From contig SCUK01000076.1 in NCBI GenBank assembly GCA_004297445.1, forward strand, positions 1-61,407: 61,407 nucleotides of DNA, written 5' to 3'. This stretch comes from Anaerolineae bacterium. Its GTDB lineage: Bacteria > Chloroflexota > Anaerolineae > Anaerolineales > UBA11579. The position numbers and the translations under genes are program-made. Positions 49,505-59,675 of the stretch are shown here, piece after piece (positions within the stretch are counted from its first letter, which is position 1; each line of letters begins with the position of its first letter). Below the pieces are notes generated by a model. The model had not been told where the DNA came from. It saw nothing but the letters and a program-made list of their open reading frames with translations, and did not search any database.

Positions 49505-50869
49505 ATGAATGACGCCCACGAATCCCGCAATACCTTCGTCATCGGTCATACCAATCCGGATATGGATTCCATCGCCGCGGCGGTGGGCTATGCCTGGTTG
49601 TTGCGCGAGCGCGATGGTGTGGCGGTAGAGGCGGCGCGCGCAGGCGCGCTTAATGCGCAATCGGCCTGGACGCTGGAACGGCTGGGTCTTGAAGCGCCGC
49701 GCCTGCTTACCGACGCTTCGCCGCGCTTTGAGTCGGTGAGCCGCCGATTGGATACTACCGCGCCGGACCAGCCCCTGCGAGACGCCTGGGCCATCGCCAG
49801 CCGCACCGGCGGCGTGGTGCCGGTGGTGGCCGCCGACGGCATGCCCTACGGCCTGATCACCGGCTGGAGCCTGTTCAAGTACCTCACGGACGTCATTGGC
49901 CCGCACCCGCGAGGGCAGGAAAAACCGATGGCCGAAGTGCTGGACGCGCCGTGCCAGACCGCCTGCTCCACGGATATAGCGGCGTTCAAAGCCAAGGCGC
50001 ACATCCGGGACAGCCTGAACCGCATCCTGCGAATGGAGTCAAATGACTTCTTTGTAGTAGACGACGATGGCCGCTACCTGGGCATCGTGCGCCAGCGCGA
50101 CCTGCTCAACCCGCCGCGCCTGCGCCTGATCCTGGTGGACCACAACGAGCCCAACCAGGCAGTCGGTTCACTGGACGAAGCCGAACTGCTGGAAGTGCTG
50201 GACCATCACCGCCTCGGCAACCCGCCGACGCACACGCCAATCAAGTTTAAGGTGGACATTGTGGGGAGCACCAGCACGCTGGTGAGCGAGCAAATGGAAG
50301 AAGCCGGGTTGAGCGCGCCGCCGGCCATCGCGGGGCTGCTGCTGGCCGGATTGATGTCTGACACGTTGCAGCTCACCTCGCCGACGACCACGCCGCGCGA
50401 CCACAAAGCCGCTGAACGGCTGGGCCGCTGGGCGTTTGTGGCCAATGGGCCGCTGAAAGGCGAAACGCTGGAAAGCTACGGGCGGCAGGTGGTGGAATCC
50501 GGCGCAGGGCTGGAATCGCGCAACCCGGATGAAATCGTCAACGGCGACATGAAGCCTTACGAAGCGGGCGGGCTAAAGTTCGCCATTGCCCAGGTGGAAG
50601 TGACAAAATTCCACGAGCTGGATCAATTCGTGCCGCCGCTGGTGGCGGCGCTCAACCGGATGCGGGACAAGAAGGGGTTGGACTTCACCATGTTGATGAT
50701 CACCAACGTGGTACGGGCCTCCAGCCGCATCCTGGTGTCTGACGCGGCGCCGGCAGCCTTGGATGAACTGCCCTACCCACCCCACCGTGACGGCAGCCGC
50801 GTGGCCGAAGGCGTGGTGAGCCGCAAGAAGCAGTTGCTGCCCACTGTGCTGGGGTTGCTGGAAAACTAA
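49505..50869 (+). CDS. CBS-domain family II (DHH) inorganic pyrophosphatase
   Basis: This manganese-dependent enzyme hydrolyses pyrophosphate in the cytoplasm. The 454-residue protein has DHH motif 1 (VIGHTNPDMDSIAAA), two CBS-like segments (about residues 70-200, with GVVPVVAADGMPYGLITGWS and DFFVVDDDGRYLGIVRQRDL), then LVDHNEPNQ, LDHHRLGNPP, SDTLQLTSPTTT, and the SRKKQLLP signature near the C-terminus. CBS domains of this family bind adenine nucleotides, so the enzyme is probably controlled by energy charge. ATG 49505 is preferred to 49496, which overlaps the TATAAT box. It is one of two pyrophosphatases in the window, the other being HppA. Confidence 0.93.
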   Translation: MNDAHESRNTFVIGHTNPDMDSIAAAVGYAWLLRERDGVAVEAARAGALNAQSAWTLERLGLEAPRLLTDASPRFESVSRRLDTTAPDQPLRDAWAIASRTGGVVPVVAADGMPYGLITGWSLFKYLTDVIGPHPRGQEKPMAEVLDAPCQTACSTDIAAFKAKAHIRDSLNRILRMESNDFFVVDDDGRYLGIVRQRDLLNPPRLRLILVDHNEPNQAVGSLDEAELLEVLDHHRLGNPPTHTPIKFKVDIVGSTSTLVSEQMEEAGLSAPPAIAGLLLAGLMSDTLQLTSPTTTPRDHKAAERLGRWAFVANGPLKGETLESYGRQVVESGAGLESRNPDEIVNGDMKPYEAGGLKFAIAQVEVTKFHELDQFVPPLVAALNRMRDKKGLDFTMLMITNVVRASSRILVSDAAPAALDELPYPPHRDGSRVAEGVVSRKKQLLPTVLGLLEN

Positions 50870-50890
50870 GGGAACAAGGCCGGCTCCGCC

Positions 50891-51649
50891 ATGTCACTTT
50901 ACGCTGAAATCGCTCGCTTGCAGGCCGCTGGAGAAGCCGCGGCGCTTTGCACCATCGTGCGGGCGCACGGGTCCACGCCGCGCCGCGCCGGCAGCAAGAT
51001 GCTGGTCTACCCCGACGGGCACTTCAGCGGCACTATCGGGGGCGGGCAGATGGAGCACCGCGTGGTGCAGGAAGCGCTGGCCGCCCTGAAGGACGGCCAA
51101 CCGCGCCTGCTAACCTACGAACTGACCGACCCCGGCCGCGGCGACCCCGGCGTGTGCGGCGGCCAACTGGAGGTATACGTGGAACCAATTCTGCCGCAAG
51201 CGACGGTGGTGGTCTATGGCGCCGGGCATGTGGGCCGGGCGGTGGTGCACCTGGCCAAGTGGCTGGGAATGCGGGTCATCGCTGCCGATGACCGCGAGGG
51301 ATTTACCGAGGCGGCGCCCGAAGCCGACGAACACCTGACGGTGGCCCCGGCCGCGCTGGCCGCGGCACTGACCATCACGCCGCAGACCTACCTGGTGCTC
51401 ACGACCCGCAACGTGGAGGTGGACCTGGACGCCCTTCCACCGCTGCTGGATAGTGCAGCGGCGTACATCGGCATCATCGGGTCAAAACGGCGCTGGGAAA
51501 CGGCGCGCAAACAACTGATGGAACGCGGCTTGCCGAAAGAACAGCTTGACCGGGTGGTGTCGCCGATGGGCGTGGAAATCCATGCCGAGACGCCGGAGGA
51601 AATCGCGGTGAGCATAATGGGAGAAATCATCGCCAGGATGCGGGGGTGA
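50891..51649 (+). CDS. xdhC: XdhC family molybdenum hydroxylase maturation factor
   Basis: XdhC/CoxI proteins bind molybdopterin cofactor, help its sulfuration and insert it into xanthine dehydrogenase-type enzymes. The N-terminal domain (about residues 1-100) has CTIVRAHGSTPRRAGSKMLV, then GTIGGGQMEHRVVQEAL and GDPGVCGGQLEVYVEPI. The C-terminal Rossmann domain has VVVYGAGHVGRAVVHLAKWL and IGIIGSKRRWETARKQL. Length (252 aa) is typical of the two-domain form. It lies 21 nt after the pyrophosphatase gene and 100 nt before the hydroxylase subunit gene it should serve. Confidence 0.94.
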   Translation: MSLYAEIARLQAAGEAAALCTIVRAHGSTPRRAGSKMLVYPDGHFSGTIGGGQMEHRVVQEALAALKDGQPRLLTYELTDPGRGDPGVCGGQLEVYVEPILPQATVVVYGAGHVGRAVVHLAKWLGMRVIAADDREGFTEAAPEADEHLTVAPAALAAALTITPQTYLVLTTRNVEVDLDALPPLLDSAAAYIGIIGSKRRWETARKQLMERGLPKEQLDRVVSPMGVEIHAETPEEIAVSIMGEIIARMRG

Positions 51650-51750
51650 GGAAAGTCTTGTGGTCGAGGGGCGGGGAGTTGACGACGGCGTTGAAGGTTG
51701 CGAACAACGCTTAAGCGGGTAGAATCTGAAGTGAAAACAGGCACAAATTC

Positions 51751-53163
<1,413 letters not shown>

Positions 53164-53172
53164 GGTGACATT

Positions 53173-53547
53173 ATGGACTATCGACAGTACAACAAAGGAC
53201 CCGAAGAACGCAAAGGGATTCACCCCGCCTGGCGCGGTATCGGCTGCCTGATGATGCTCATCATCCCGGTGGTCGGGTTTGCCTCGTCGGACTTAATCAT
53301 CCGCTTCGCGCGGGCCAATGTGGCGGGGTTCTTCGTCCCGACACAACTGCGCGGCAACCTCACCCTGCCGGGCTATGGCGTGGTGGTGGATTTCTGGGCG
53401 GTAATGGCGTTGACGCTTATCGTTTCGATCGTGCTGTTCGCGCTACTCGCGGTGCTGAATGCCATCGTCTACGGGATGTCGGGGAAGACAAAGCGCAACT
53501 TTGAATCCGCGCCGCAGCGCCACAAACCGAAACGAAAACTGAAGTAG
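53173..53547 (+). CDS. Small membrane protein in the hydroxylase operon
   Basis: This protein of 124 aa has two clear hydrophobic segments (about residues 23-45 and 75-100) and a strongly basic C-terminus (RHKPKRKLK). The loop between them reads NVAGFFVPTQLRGNLTLPGY. It starts 9 nt after the FAD/FeS subunit gene and ends 9 nt before the next gene, so it belongs to the operon. I do not recognise a family. A role in anchoring or transport for the locus is only a guess. Confidence 0.75.
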   Translation: MDYRQYNKGPEERKGIHPAWRGIGCLMMLIIPVVGFASSDLIIRFARANVAGFFVPTQLRGNLTLPGYGVVVDFWAVMALTLIVSIVLFALLAVLNAIVYGMSGKTKRNFESAPQRHKPKRKLK

Positions 53548-53556
53548 CGCTGACCG

Positions 53557-55236
53557 ATGGAACGTACCGTCCCGCGGCCGGCGTCGGAAGAGATCGAGCT
53601 TTATCTGCGCACGGTGTATTCCCTGGTGCGCGCCTCCTCTGAAATCCGGCTGCGCTCGCTGGAAGAAGCCCATGCCGGCATGAATTCACTGCTGCACCTG
53701 CAGGCGCGCGGCGACGAGTCTGACATGTCGGCCTTCATCTACGCGGTGTTGCGCCTGCCGCCGGTGATGGAGGAGGTTGAGCGCGTGGTGCTGGGCCAAA
53801 CCCCGGCCATGTACGCCCAGCGCGGCTTTGGCGACATCACCGCCTGGGCATGTGTGGATGCGGCGGCGCGCCGCCGGCGTTGTTATTACGATGGCAAGGG
53901 CACACTGGCCTGCCTGCTGGTCAGCCGGTCCGACATTGAAGACCTGCTGCCCATCCTGACCGCCTACCAGATTGAATGGAACAAACTGCACCGCCGCTTG
54001 AACGGCGCGGCGGCCAACGGCAACGGGCTGGCGGCGGCGCTGGGCCTGCCAGACGAAGACCTGGCGCGGCTGCGCGCCATCTGGAAAGAGCGATTTGAGC
54101 CGATGCTGGAGCGCATCAGGCAACACAAGTGCGACCTGCGCATTCAATTATTGAGCGGCTCGCTCACCGATTACCGGCGCGCGATGCACGGCTGGTGGGA
54201 ACGCATCCAGCGCGCCTGCCCGGACCTGGCCGAGCGACCGGTGTACTTCATTTCCAGCAATGCCCATAGCCTGGTCAACATCGCGTCCGGCTTTGCGCTG
54301 CGGCGCGAAACCGAATTAAGCGGGTTCCTTGACAACGTGATAGACCCGGCGCTGCGCCAGGAGTGGGAAGACATCCAGGCCGAAGTTGTGCCTTCCTCGC
54401 GCGAGAATTTCTTTTATTACGTGCTCAAGAAGTATATGAACACGCCGCAGGGCCGACCGCTGAAAGCCGAGCGCGCCGAGCTGGAACGGCGCAATGGCAT
54501 CACGCGCATCGCCAGCGACGCGGCTTTTGAGACTGAAGCCCAGGTGTTTGACCTGGCGCGGCTGGACCCGGAGGCGGTGGATCCGCGCCTGGGGCTGGCC
54601 GGGACGGGCTTCCTGAAGGACAGCCGTGCGGCCATCATCAATATTGATTACCCGCTGGGCATGGCGGCCTATCATGTGCTGGCGGAAATCGCCGAGCAGG
54701 TAGGAGAGTTGCGCGGGGTGTATATGATGGGCAAGGCCGCTACCCTTAATGGCGTGGTGGGCGATGTGATGCTGCCGGATGTGGTGTATGACGGCCAGTC
54801 CGGCAATACGTATCTCTTTGAGAATTGCCTCCGGGCCGAAGACGTGGCCCCGCATCTGGTGTACGGTTCCGTGTTGGATGCCCAGAAAGCGGTGTCAGTG
54901 CGCGGCACGTTTCTCGAAAACCATGATTATATGGATGTGTTCTACCGCGAGGGCTACACGGACATCGAAATGGAGGCCGGGCCGTATCTCTCGGCCATTT
55001 ACGAGCTGGTGCGCCCAAAACGCTACCCGTTGAACGAAATCGTTGACCTGCACAACCTGCCCTTTGAACTTGGCGTGCTGCATTATGCTTCCGACAAACC
55101 ATTGAGCAAGGGCCGGAATCTGGGCGTCGCCAATCTATCCTATTTTGGTATGGACCCGACGTATGCGGGTTCCATCGCCATCCTGCGGCACATCTTTGCG
55201 CATGAACGGCAGTTGCAAGCTCAGGCAACCCCTTAG
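53557..55236 (+). CDS. Unknown protein with nucleoside-phosphorylase-like C-terminus
   Basis: This 559-residue protein lies between the two molybdenum hydroxylase subunit genes. Residues 1 to about 340 are mainly helical and match no family I can name with confidence (possibly DUF6909). Residues about 355-555 look like the purine nucleoside phosphorylase/AMP nucleosidase fold: AAIINIDYPLGMAAYHVLAE, VYMMGKAATLNGVVGDVMLP and, most telling, LHYASDKPLSKGRNLG, close to the catalytic SDKPLHGEIK segment of AMP nucleosidase; DIEMEAGPYLSAIYE resembles the ribose-binding EMEA motif. A nucleosidase or phosphorylase making purine base for the hydroxylase would fit the context. This is inference from motifs alone. 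Confidence 0.78.
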   Translation: MERTVPRPASEEIELYLRTVYSLVRASSEIRLRSLEEAHAGMNSLLHLQARGDESDMSAFIYAVLRLPPVMEEVERVVLGQTPAMYAQRGFGDITAWACVDAAARRRRCYYDGKGTLACLLVSRSDIEDLLPILTAYQIEWNKLHRRLNGAAANGNGLAAALGLPDEDLARLRAIWKERFEPMLERIRQHKCDLRIQLLSGSLTDYRRAMHGWWERIQRACPDLAERPVYFISSNAHSLVNIASGFALRRETELSGFLDNVIDPALRQEWEDIQAEVVPSSRENFFYYVLKKYMNTPQGRPLKAERAELERRNGITRIASDAAFETEAQVFDLARLDPEAVDPRLGLAGTGFLKDSRAAIINIDYPLGMAAYHVLAEIAEQVGELRGVYMMGKAATLNGVVGDVMLPDVVYDGQSGNTYLFENCLRAEDVAPHLVYGSVLDAQKAVSVRGTFLENHDYMDVFYREGYTDIEMEAGPYLSAIYELVRPKRYPLNEIVDLHNLPFELGVLHYASDKPLSKGRNLGVANLSYFGMDPTYAGSIAILRHIFAHERQLQAQATP

Positions 55237-55262
55237 AAAAATCTGCTCATCCTGAGGCCCTT

Positions 55263-57470
55263 ATGTCCGTCATCGGCAAATCCATCCCGCGCATCGACGC
55301 CCACGGCAAAGTAACCGGCGAAACCGCCTACCCCGGCGACCTGCACATGGAAGGGCTGGCGCATATGAAACTGTTGTTTGCGCGGCGGCCGCATGCCATC
55401 GTGAAGTCGATTGACACCACGGCGGCGGAAGCGTTGGAAGGCGTGCTGGGCGTGTTTACCTCCAAAGACGTGCCAGTGAATGAATACGGGCTGACGATGA
55501 AGGACCAGCCGGTGCTGTGCGGGCCGGGCGCCGCCAAGCCCTACACCGACCGGGTGCGGTTTGTAGGCGACCAGGTGGCGGTAATTGTGGCGGAGAGCGA
55601 GACGATTGCAGCGCGCGCCAGCGACCTGATTCGGGTGACGTATGAAGACCTGCCGGCGCTGACCGACCCGGAAGCCGCCAAAGCCGACAAGCAGAATCTG
55701 TTGCATCCCGACCACGGCAGCAATGTGGTGGTTGACTACAGGATTCGAAAGGGCGATGTTGCCGCGGCGTGGGATAAGTGCGCCGTGATTGTGGAAAGCG
55801 AATACCGAACGCCGGCCCAGGAACACGCTTACCTGGCCCCGGAAGCCGGGCTGGCCTATATGGACGAGGAGGGCCGCATCACAGTGGCGGTGGCGGGGCA
55901 ATGGGCGCACGAAGAGCAGGAAGCTATTGCGCATGCGCTGGGCATCCCCAGCGCGCAGGTGCGCGTGATTCATCCGGCCATTGGCGGGGCGTTTGGCGGG
56001 CGCGAGGACATGAGCGTACAAATCGTACTGGCGCTGTCGGTGTGGCGGTTGGCGCAGCGCGGCATCACGCGTCCCATTCGCATCATCTGGAGTCGCGAGG
56101 AATCCATCATCGGTCATCACAAACGCCACCCCTACATTATCCGCAGCAAATGGGGCGCCACGCGGGAAGGCAAAATCATCGCGGCGCAATCCGAGGTGAT
56201 TGCTGATGGCGGAGCGTACAACTGCACCAGCAACAAGGTGCTGGGCAACGCCACGCTGATGTGCAGCGGGCCGTATGAAATTGAGAATGTGCAGGTGGAC
56301 GCCTGCGCGGTGTACACCAACAACATGCCGAGCGGCGCGTTCCGCGGGTTTGGCGGGCCGCAGGGCGCGTTTGCCGCCGAGATGCAGGTGGAGAAACTGG
56401 CGTTTGCACTGGGGCTGGACCCGGTGGAACTGCGCTCCCGCAACCTGGCGGATGATGATTCCATCCTGCATACTGGCAGCCCCCTGCCCAGGGGCGTGAC
56501 GATTAAACAAGTGGTGAGCGCCGCGGCGCAAGCCGCAGACTGGCAGCACACTGCCAACGGGTGGATGCGGGAGAAGACCGCACGGACCGACGGGCACAAG
56601 GCGCGCGGCATGGGCTTTGCCTGCGGGTTCAAGAACATCGGTTTTTCGTTCGGCTTCCCGGAGCGCTCGTGGGCGACGATTGAACTGCACGGCGGCAAGG
56701 AAATTGAACGCGTGGTGTGCCACCATGCCGGCGCGGATGTGGGTCAGGGCGCGCACACGGCCTTCAAGCAGATGGCGGCGGAGGCGGTAGGCGTACCGAT
56801 TGAGAAGGTCGAACTGCTGGTGGCGGACACGGCGGTCACCGGGGATTCCGGCTCATCGTCGGCGTCGCGCATGACGTTCATGGCCGGCAACGCCATCCTG
56901 GGGGCGGCGCAGGCCGCGCTGGAAAAATGGCGCTCCGAGGAACGCCCGGCGGTGGCGACCTTCAACTACAACCCGCCGAAGACCACGCCGTACGATAAAC
57001 AGACCGGCAAGGCGAACCCGAACTTTGCCTATGGCTATGTGGCCGAAGCGATCGCAGTGGAAGTGGATACCGAGACCGGGCATGTTCATTTACTTAACGT
57101 CATCTGCGTCGACGATGTGGGCAAGGCCATCAACCCGGCGCAAATCATCGGGCAGATTGAGGGCTGTGTGGTGCAGGCGGCGGGCTATGCGGTACTGGAG
57201 AATTTCATCCAGGAGGGCGGCTATGTGAAGACCGACCAGCTCTCCACCTACCTGATTCCAACCGTGCTGGACATCCCGGACCGGGTGCAATCCATCATCC
57301 TTGAAAATGAAGACCTCGTGGGGCCGTGGGGAGTACGCGGCATGGCGGAGATGCCTTACATCCCGCTGGCGCCGGCGGTGATGGCGGCGATGTACGATGC
57401 CACCGGCGTATGGTTCGACGAATTTCCGCTGACGCCGGAACGGGTGCTGCGCGGGCTGGGGAAGTTATAA
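55263..57470 (+). CDS. Molybdopterin-binding subunit of xanthine dehydrogenase-type hydroxylase
   Basis: This is the catalytic subunit, 735 aa. The N-terminal a/b hammerhead domain (about residues 18-125) is followed by the molybdopterin domain: AVAGQWAHEEQEAIAHALGI, HPAIGGAFGGREDMSVQIVL, SGAFRGFGGPQGAFAAEMQV and ADVGQGAHTAFKQMAAEAVG. The essential base Glu is in GPWGVRGMAEMPYIP near residue 694. Substrate is not decided by the sequence; purine (xanthine or hypoxanthine) is suggested by the nearby nucleosidase-like and SsnA genes. The nearby yqeB and yqeC suggest a selenium-modified cofactor. No in-frame UGA selenocysteine is apparent. Confidence 0.95.
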   Translation: MSVIGKSIPRIDAHGKVTGETAYPGDLHMEGLAHMKLLFARRPHAIVKSIDTTAAEALEGVLGVFTSKDVPVNEYGLTMKDQPVLCGPGAAKPYTDRVRFVGDQVAVIVAESETIAARASDLIRVTYEDLPALTDPEAAKADKQNLLHPDHGSNVVVDYRIRKGDVAAAWDKCAVIVESEYRTPAQEHAYLAPEAGLAYMDEEGRITVAVAGQWAHEEQEAIAHALGIPSAQVRVIHPAIGGAFGGREDMSVQIVLALSVWRLAQRGITRPIRIIWSREESIIGHHKRHPYIIRSKWGATREGKIIAAQSEVIADGGAYNCTSNKVLGNATLMCSGPYEIENVQVDACAVYTNNMPSGAFRGFGGPQGAFAAEMQVEKLAFALGLDPVELRSRNLADDDSILHTGSPLPRGVTIKQVVSAAAQAADWQHTANGWMREKTARTDGHKARGMGFACGFKNIGFSFGFPERSWATIELHGGKEIERVVCHHAGADVGQGAHTAFKQMAAEAVGVPIEKVELLVADTAVTGDSGSSSASRMTFMAGNAILGAAQAALEKWRSEERPAVATFNYNPPKTTPYDKQTGKANPNFAYGYVAEAIAVEVDTETGHVHLLNVICVDDVGKAINPAQIIGQIEGCVVQAAGYAVLENFIQEGGYVKTDQLSTYLIPTVLDIPDRVQSIILENEDLVGPWGVRGMAEMPYIPLAPAVMAAMYDATGVWFDEFPLTPERVLRGLGKL

Positions 57471-57503
57471 GACGGGAATCGGGGGTCTGGCAGTCCTTGG
57501 TCG

Positions 57504-57523
57504 CAGTGGGCCAAAGCCCACTG
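57504..57523. repeat. REP-like palindrome CAGTGGGC-GCCCACTG, copy 1
   Basis: An 8-bp perfect stem with loop CAAA, followed by TCTG. A second copy with the same stem and following TCTG is at 58561. Both sit in short intergenic spaces after genes. Confidence 0.7.
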
Positions 57524-57627
57524 TCTGCAGATGCAGATTGATTTAAGCGCTACTCCAGAAGTCCGGATGCGCGGAAGTTGTGGCTGGCAGCACTCATCGA
57601 TTCAGATAATCTCAAAAGAGGTGATGA

Positions 57628-58506
57628 ATGGCACGCGAGATTTCCTATCCCGGTGAAGATCTTGAATTGAACGACGAGACGCGGCAGGGGCTGCCAGGCG
57701 CGTTTATCCGGCTTGGGGATGGGGTGACGCATTACGAAATCGGCGGGCCGGAGAATGGGCCGTTTGTGGCGCTGGTGCACGGTTTTTCAGTGCCGTACTT
57801 CATCTGGGATCCCACATTTGAAGCGCTGGTGGCGGCCGGGTTCCGCGTGCTGCGCTATGACCTGTTCGGCCGCGGGTTTTCCGATCGGCCGTTCCTTACT
57901 TATGACATGGACCTGTTCACACGGCAGTTGGGTAACCTGCTGGATGCGGTGGGTGCGCCGCAGCAGGTGGCGCTGGCCGGGTTGAGCATGGGCGGGCTGA
58001 TTGTGGCGGAGTACGCTGGAAGGCAACCAGAGCGGGTGAGCCGACTGGTATTGATTGACCCGGCGGGGTTCCCGCTGGGCTATTCGTGGGCGTACAAGCT
58101 GGCGATGCTGCCGGGCGTGGGTGAACTGGCATTGAAACTGCTGCGGGTGCCGAACCTGGAGTTGTCCATCGCCAGCGATTTCTTCGACCCCAAACTGGTT
58201 TCGTTCTTTCTTGAGAAGTACCGTCCGCCGATGCGCTACAAGGGCTTCCGGCGCGGCATATTGTCTACATTGCGGGCCCGGGTGCTGGAGAACGGGCTGC
58301 CGAGGTATGAGCGGCTGGGCGCGCTGGGGTTGCCGGTGCTGCTGGTGTGGGGCAAGGAAGACACGACGGTGCCGTTCAAACACAGCGCCGAGGTGGTGAG
58401 GGCCATTCCGCAGGCGGAGTTCCACGCGATTGAGAAGGCGGGGCACATTCCCCATTACGAACGGGCGGAGGTGGTTAATCCGTTGCTGGTGAGATTCCTT
58501 AAATAA
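57628..58506 (+). CDS. Alpha/beta hydrolase
   Basis: This is a soluble esterase/hydrolase-fold protein of 292 aa. The oxyanion region is LVHGFSVPYFIWDPTFEAL, the nucleophile Ser is in ALAGLSMGGLIVAEYAG, the acid Asp is in VWGKEDTTVPFKHS, and the His is in EKAGHIPHYERAEV. All triad residues are present. A GAGGTG ribosome-binding site precedes the ATG. It is flanked by REP-like palindromes on both sides, so it may have been inserted into the locus as a unit or be independently transcribed. The substrate is unknown. Confidence 0.88.
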   Translation: MAREISYPGEDLELNDETRQGLPGAFIRLGDGVTHYEIGGPENGPFVALVHGFSVPYFIWDPTFEALVAAGFRVLRYDLFGRGFSDRPFLTYDMDLFTRQLGNLLDAVGAPQQVALAGLSMGGLIVAEYAGRQPERVSRLVLIDPAGFPLGYSWAYKLAMLPGVGELALKLLRVPNLELSIASDFFDPKLVSFFLEKYRPPMRYKGFRRGILSTLRARVLENGLPRYERLGALGLPVLLVWGKEDTTVPFKHSAEVVRAIPQAEFHAIEKAGHIPHYERAEVVNPLLVRFLK

Positions 58507-58560
58507 AGAAGAGTAAATTGACCACAGGTAGGTCAAAGAGAAGCGTCGACTCCCTAAGTC

Positions 58561-58582
58561 ACAGTGGGCTGAAGCCCACTGT
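58561..58582. repeat. REP-like palindrome CAGTGGGC-GCCCACTG, copy 2
   Basis: A 9-bp stem (ACAGTGGGC / GCCCACTGT) with loop TGAA, followed by CTGAA. It matches copy 1 at 57504 in the whole stem. Confidence 0.7.
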
Positions 58583-58643
58583 CTGAACCCTGGCGACTCG
58601 ATTAATTTGCCACTCCCATCTATGGAAAGCATTTTGAATTCCG

Positions 58644-58696
58644 TTTGCGCTTGTGGTAAGATTTTGGGATAGTTTGATGTCAAAGTATTAATCAAA
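58644..58696 (+). promoter_or_regulatory. Candidate promoter and operator of the VOC gene
   Basis: TTGCGC (58645-58650), about 17 nt, then GATAGT. Downstream, TTTGAT (58673-58678) and ATCAAA (58691-58696) form a short inverted repeat of the operator type around the predicted start of transcription. Confidence 0.4.
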
Positions 58697-58715
58697 CGAC
58701 CTGAAAAGAGACACG

Positions 58716-59615
58716 ATGACTGAACAAACTGCTTTTGACATGACTTCGGCTGGCATTCACCCGGCCACGCATATGGGGCATGTGCATTACACAGTAGCCG
58801 ACCTCAACCGGCAAGCGGCCTTCTACTCCGAAATTCTGGGTTTCAAAGAGTTGTGGCGCGAAGGGAAAACCGCTGGGCTGGGCGCGGGGACACGCGAACT
58901 GCTGCGCCTGACGGAACTACCGGGCGCACGCCGCGCCCACGGCACGACGGGCCTGTATCACACGGCCTTCCTCGTCCCCAGCCGCTGGGACCTGGCGCAC
59001 CTCATCCGCCGCATTGCCGAGAGCCAGATTCCGATTCAGGGCCACTCCAACCACGGCACGCACCTCGCCATGTACCTGCCGGACGCCGAAGGCAATGGCA
59101 TTGAACTGGCGTGGGACTTCCCGAAGGAGAAATGGCCGATGCGGGATGGCAAGATGTCGTTGGCAGATATGCCCCGCAGCGGCATAGACCTGGATGACCT
59201 GATGGGGGTGCTGCAATCGGATACGCGCGAGTGGACCGGGCTGGCCGACGAAACCGTCGTCGGGCATGTGCATCTGCACGTCGCCGACATCCCCCCTGCC
59301 GAAGGGTTCTACCACCGCCTGTTGGGGTTTGACATCATCATGAACAGCCCGGAATTCCGTGCCCTGTTCCTGAGCGCGGGCGGTTATCACCACCACATCG
59401 GCACGAATGTGTGGCAGGGCGTGGGCGCACCACCCCAACCGGAAGATGCCACGGGCCTGCGCTATTTCTCCGTGGTGGTTCCGGATGGGGATGAACTGGA
59501 ACGGGTGAAAGCCCGCGCCGTCGCCGCCGGGTTGCCGGTGGAGGCGCATCCGGATGGCGCGCTGTTGCGCGACCCCTCGCGCAACGGCGTGCTGTTAACT
59601 TCAGCAATCACCTGA
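58716..59615 (+). CDS. VOC family extradiol dioxygenase-like protein
   Basis: This 299-residue protein has two vicinal-oxygen-chelate modules, as in CatE-type catechol 2,3-dioxygenases. Module 1 (about residues 18-140) has MGHVHYTVADLNRQAAFYSE, LYHTAFLVP and GIELAWDFP. Module 2 (about 180-290) has VVGHVHLHVADIPPAEGFYH and GGYHHHIGTNVWQG, holding the expected metal-binding His residues. A GAAAAGAGA sequence precedes the ATG. It could act on an aromatic or ring-opened compound; other VOC roles such as a glyoxalase-like reaction remain possible. Confidence 0.87.
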   Translation: MTEQTAFDMTSAGIHPATHMGHVHYTVADLNRQAAFYSEILGFKELWREGKTAGLGAGTRELLRLTELPGARRAHGTTGLYHTAFLVPSRWDLAHLIRRIAESQIPIQGHSNHGTHLAMYLPDAEGNGIELAWDFPKEKWPMRDGKMSLADMPRSGIDLDDLMGVLQSDTREWTGLADETVVGHVHLHVADIPPAEGFYHRLLGFDIIMNSPEFRALFLSAGGYHHHIGTNVWQGVGAPPQPEDATGLRYFSVVVPDGDELERVKARAVAAGLPVEAHPDGALLRDPSRNGVLLTSAIT

Positions 59616-59659
59616 AGGCAGACGACACAACCCAACCTCTGACCTCCGCGCAATAGTGC

Positions 59660-59665
59660 TAGAAT
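59660..59665 (+). promoter_or_regulatory. -10 box close to NUDIX start
   Basis: TAGAAT ends 10 nt before the ATG at 59676, leaving room for a leader of only a few nucleotides, and no ribosome-binding site is visible. Confidence 0.4.
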
Positions 59666-59675
59666 CCGCCCCATT

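Noticed and set aside
55233..56756. Minus-strand frame of 507 codons opposite the molybdenum subunit gene
   Set aside because: It lies entirely within the well-supported hydroxylase gene and its translation shows no domain.
55263..57470. Selenocysteine in the molybdenum subunit
   Set aside because: No in-frame TGA interrupts the gene. Selenium, if used, would be in the cofactor.
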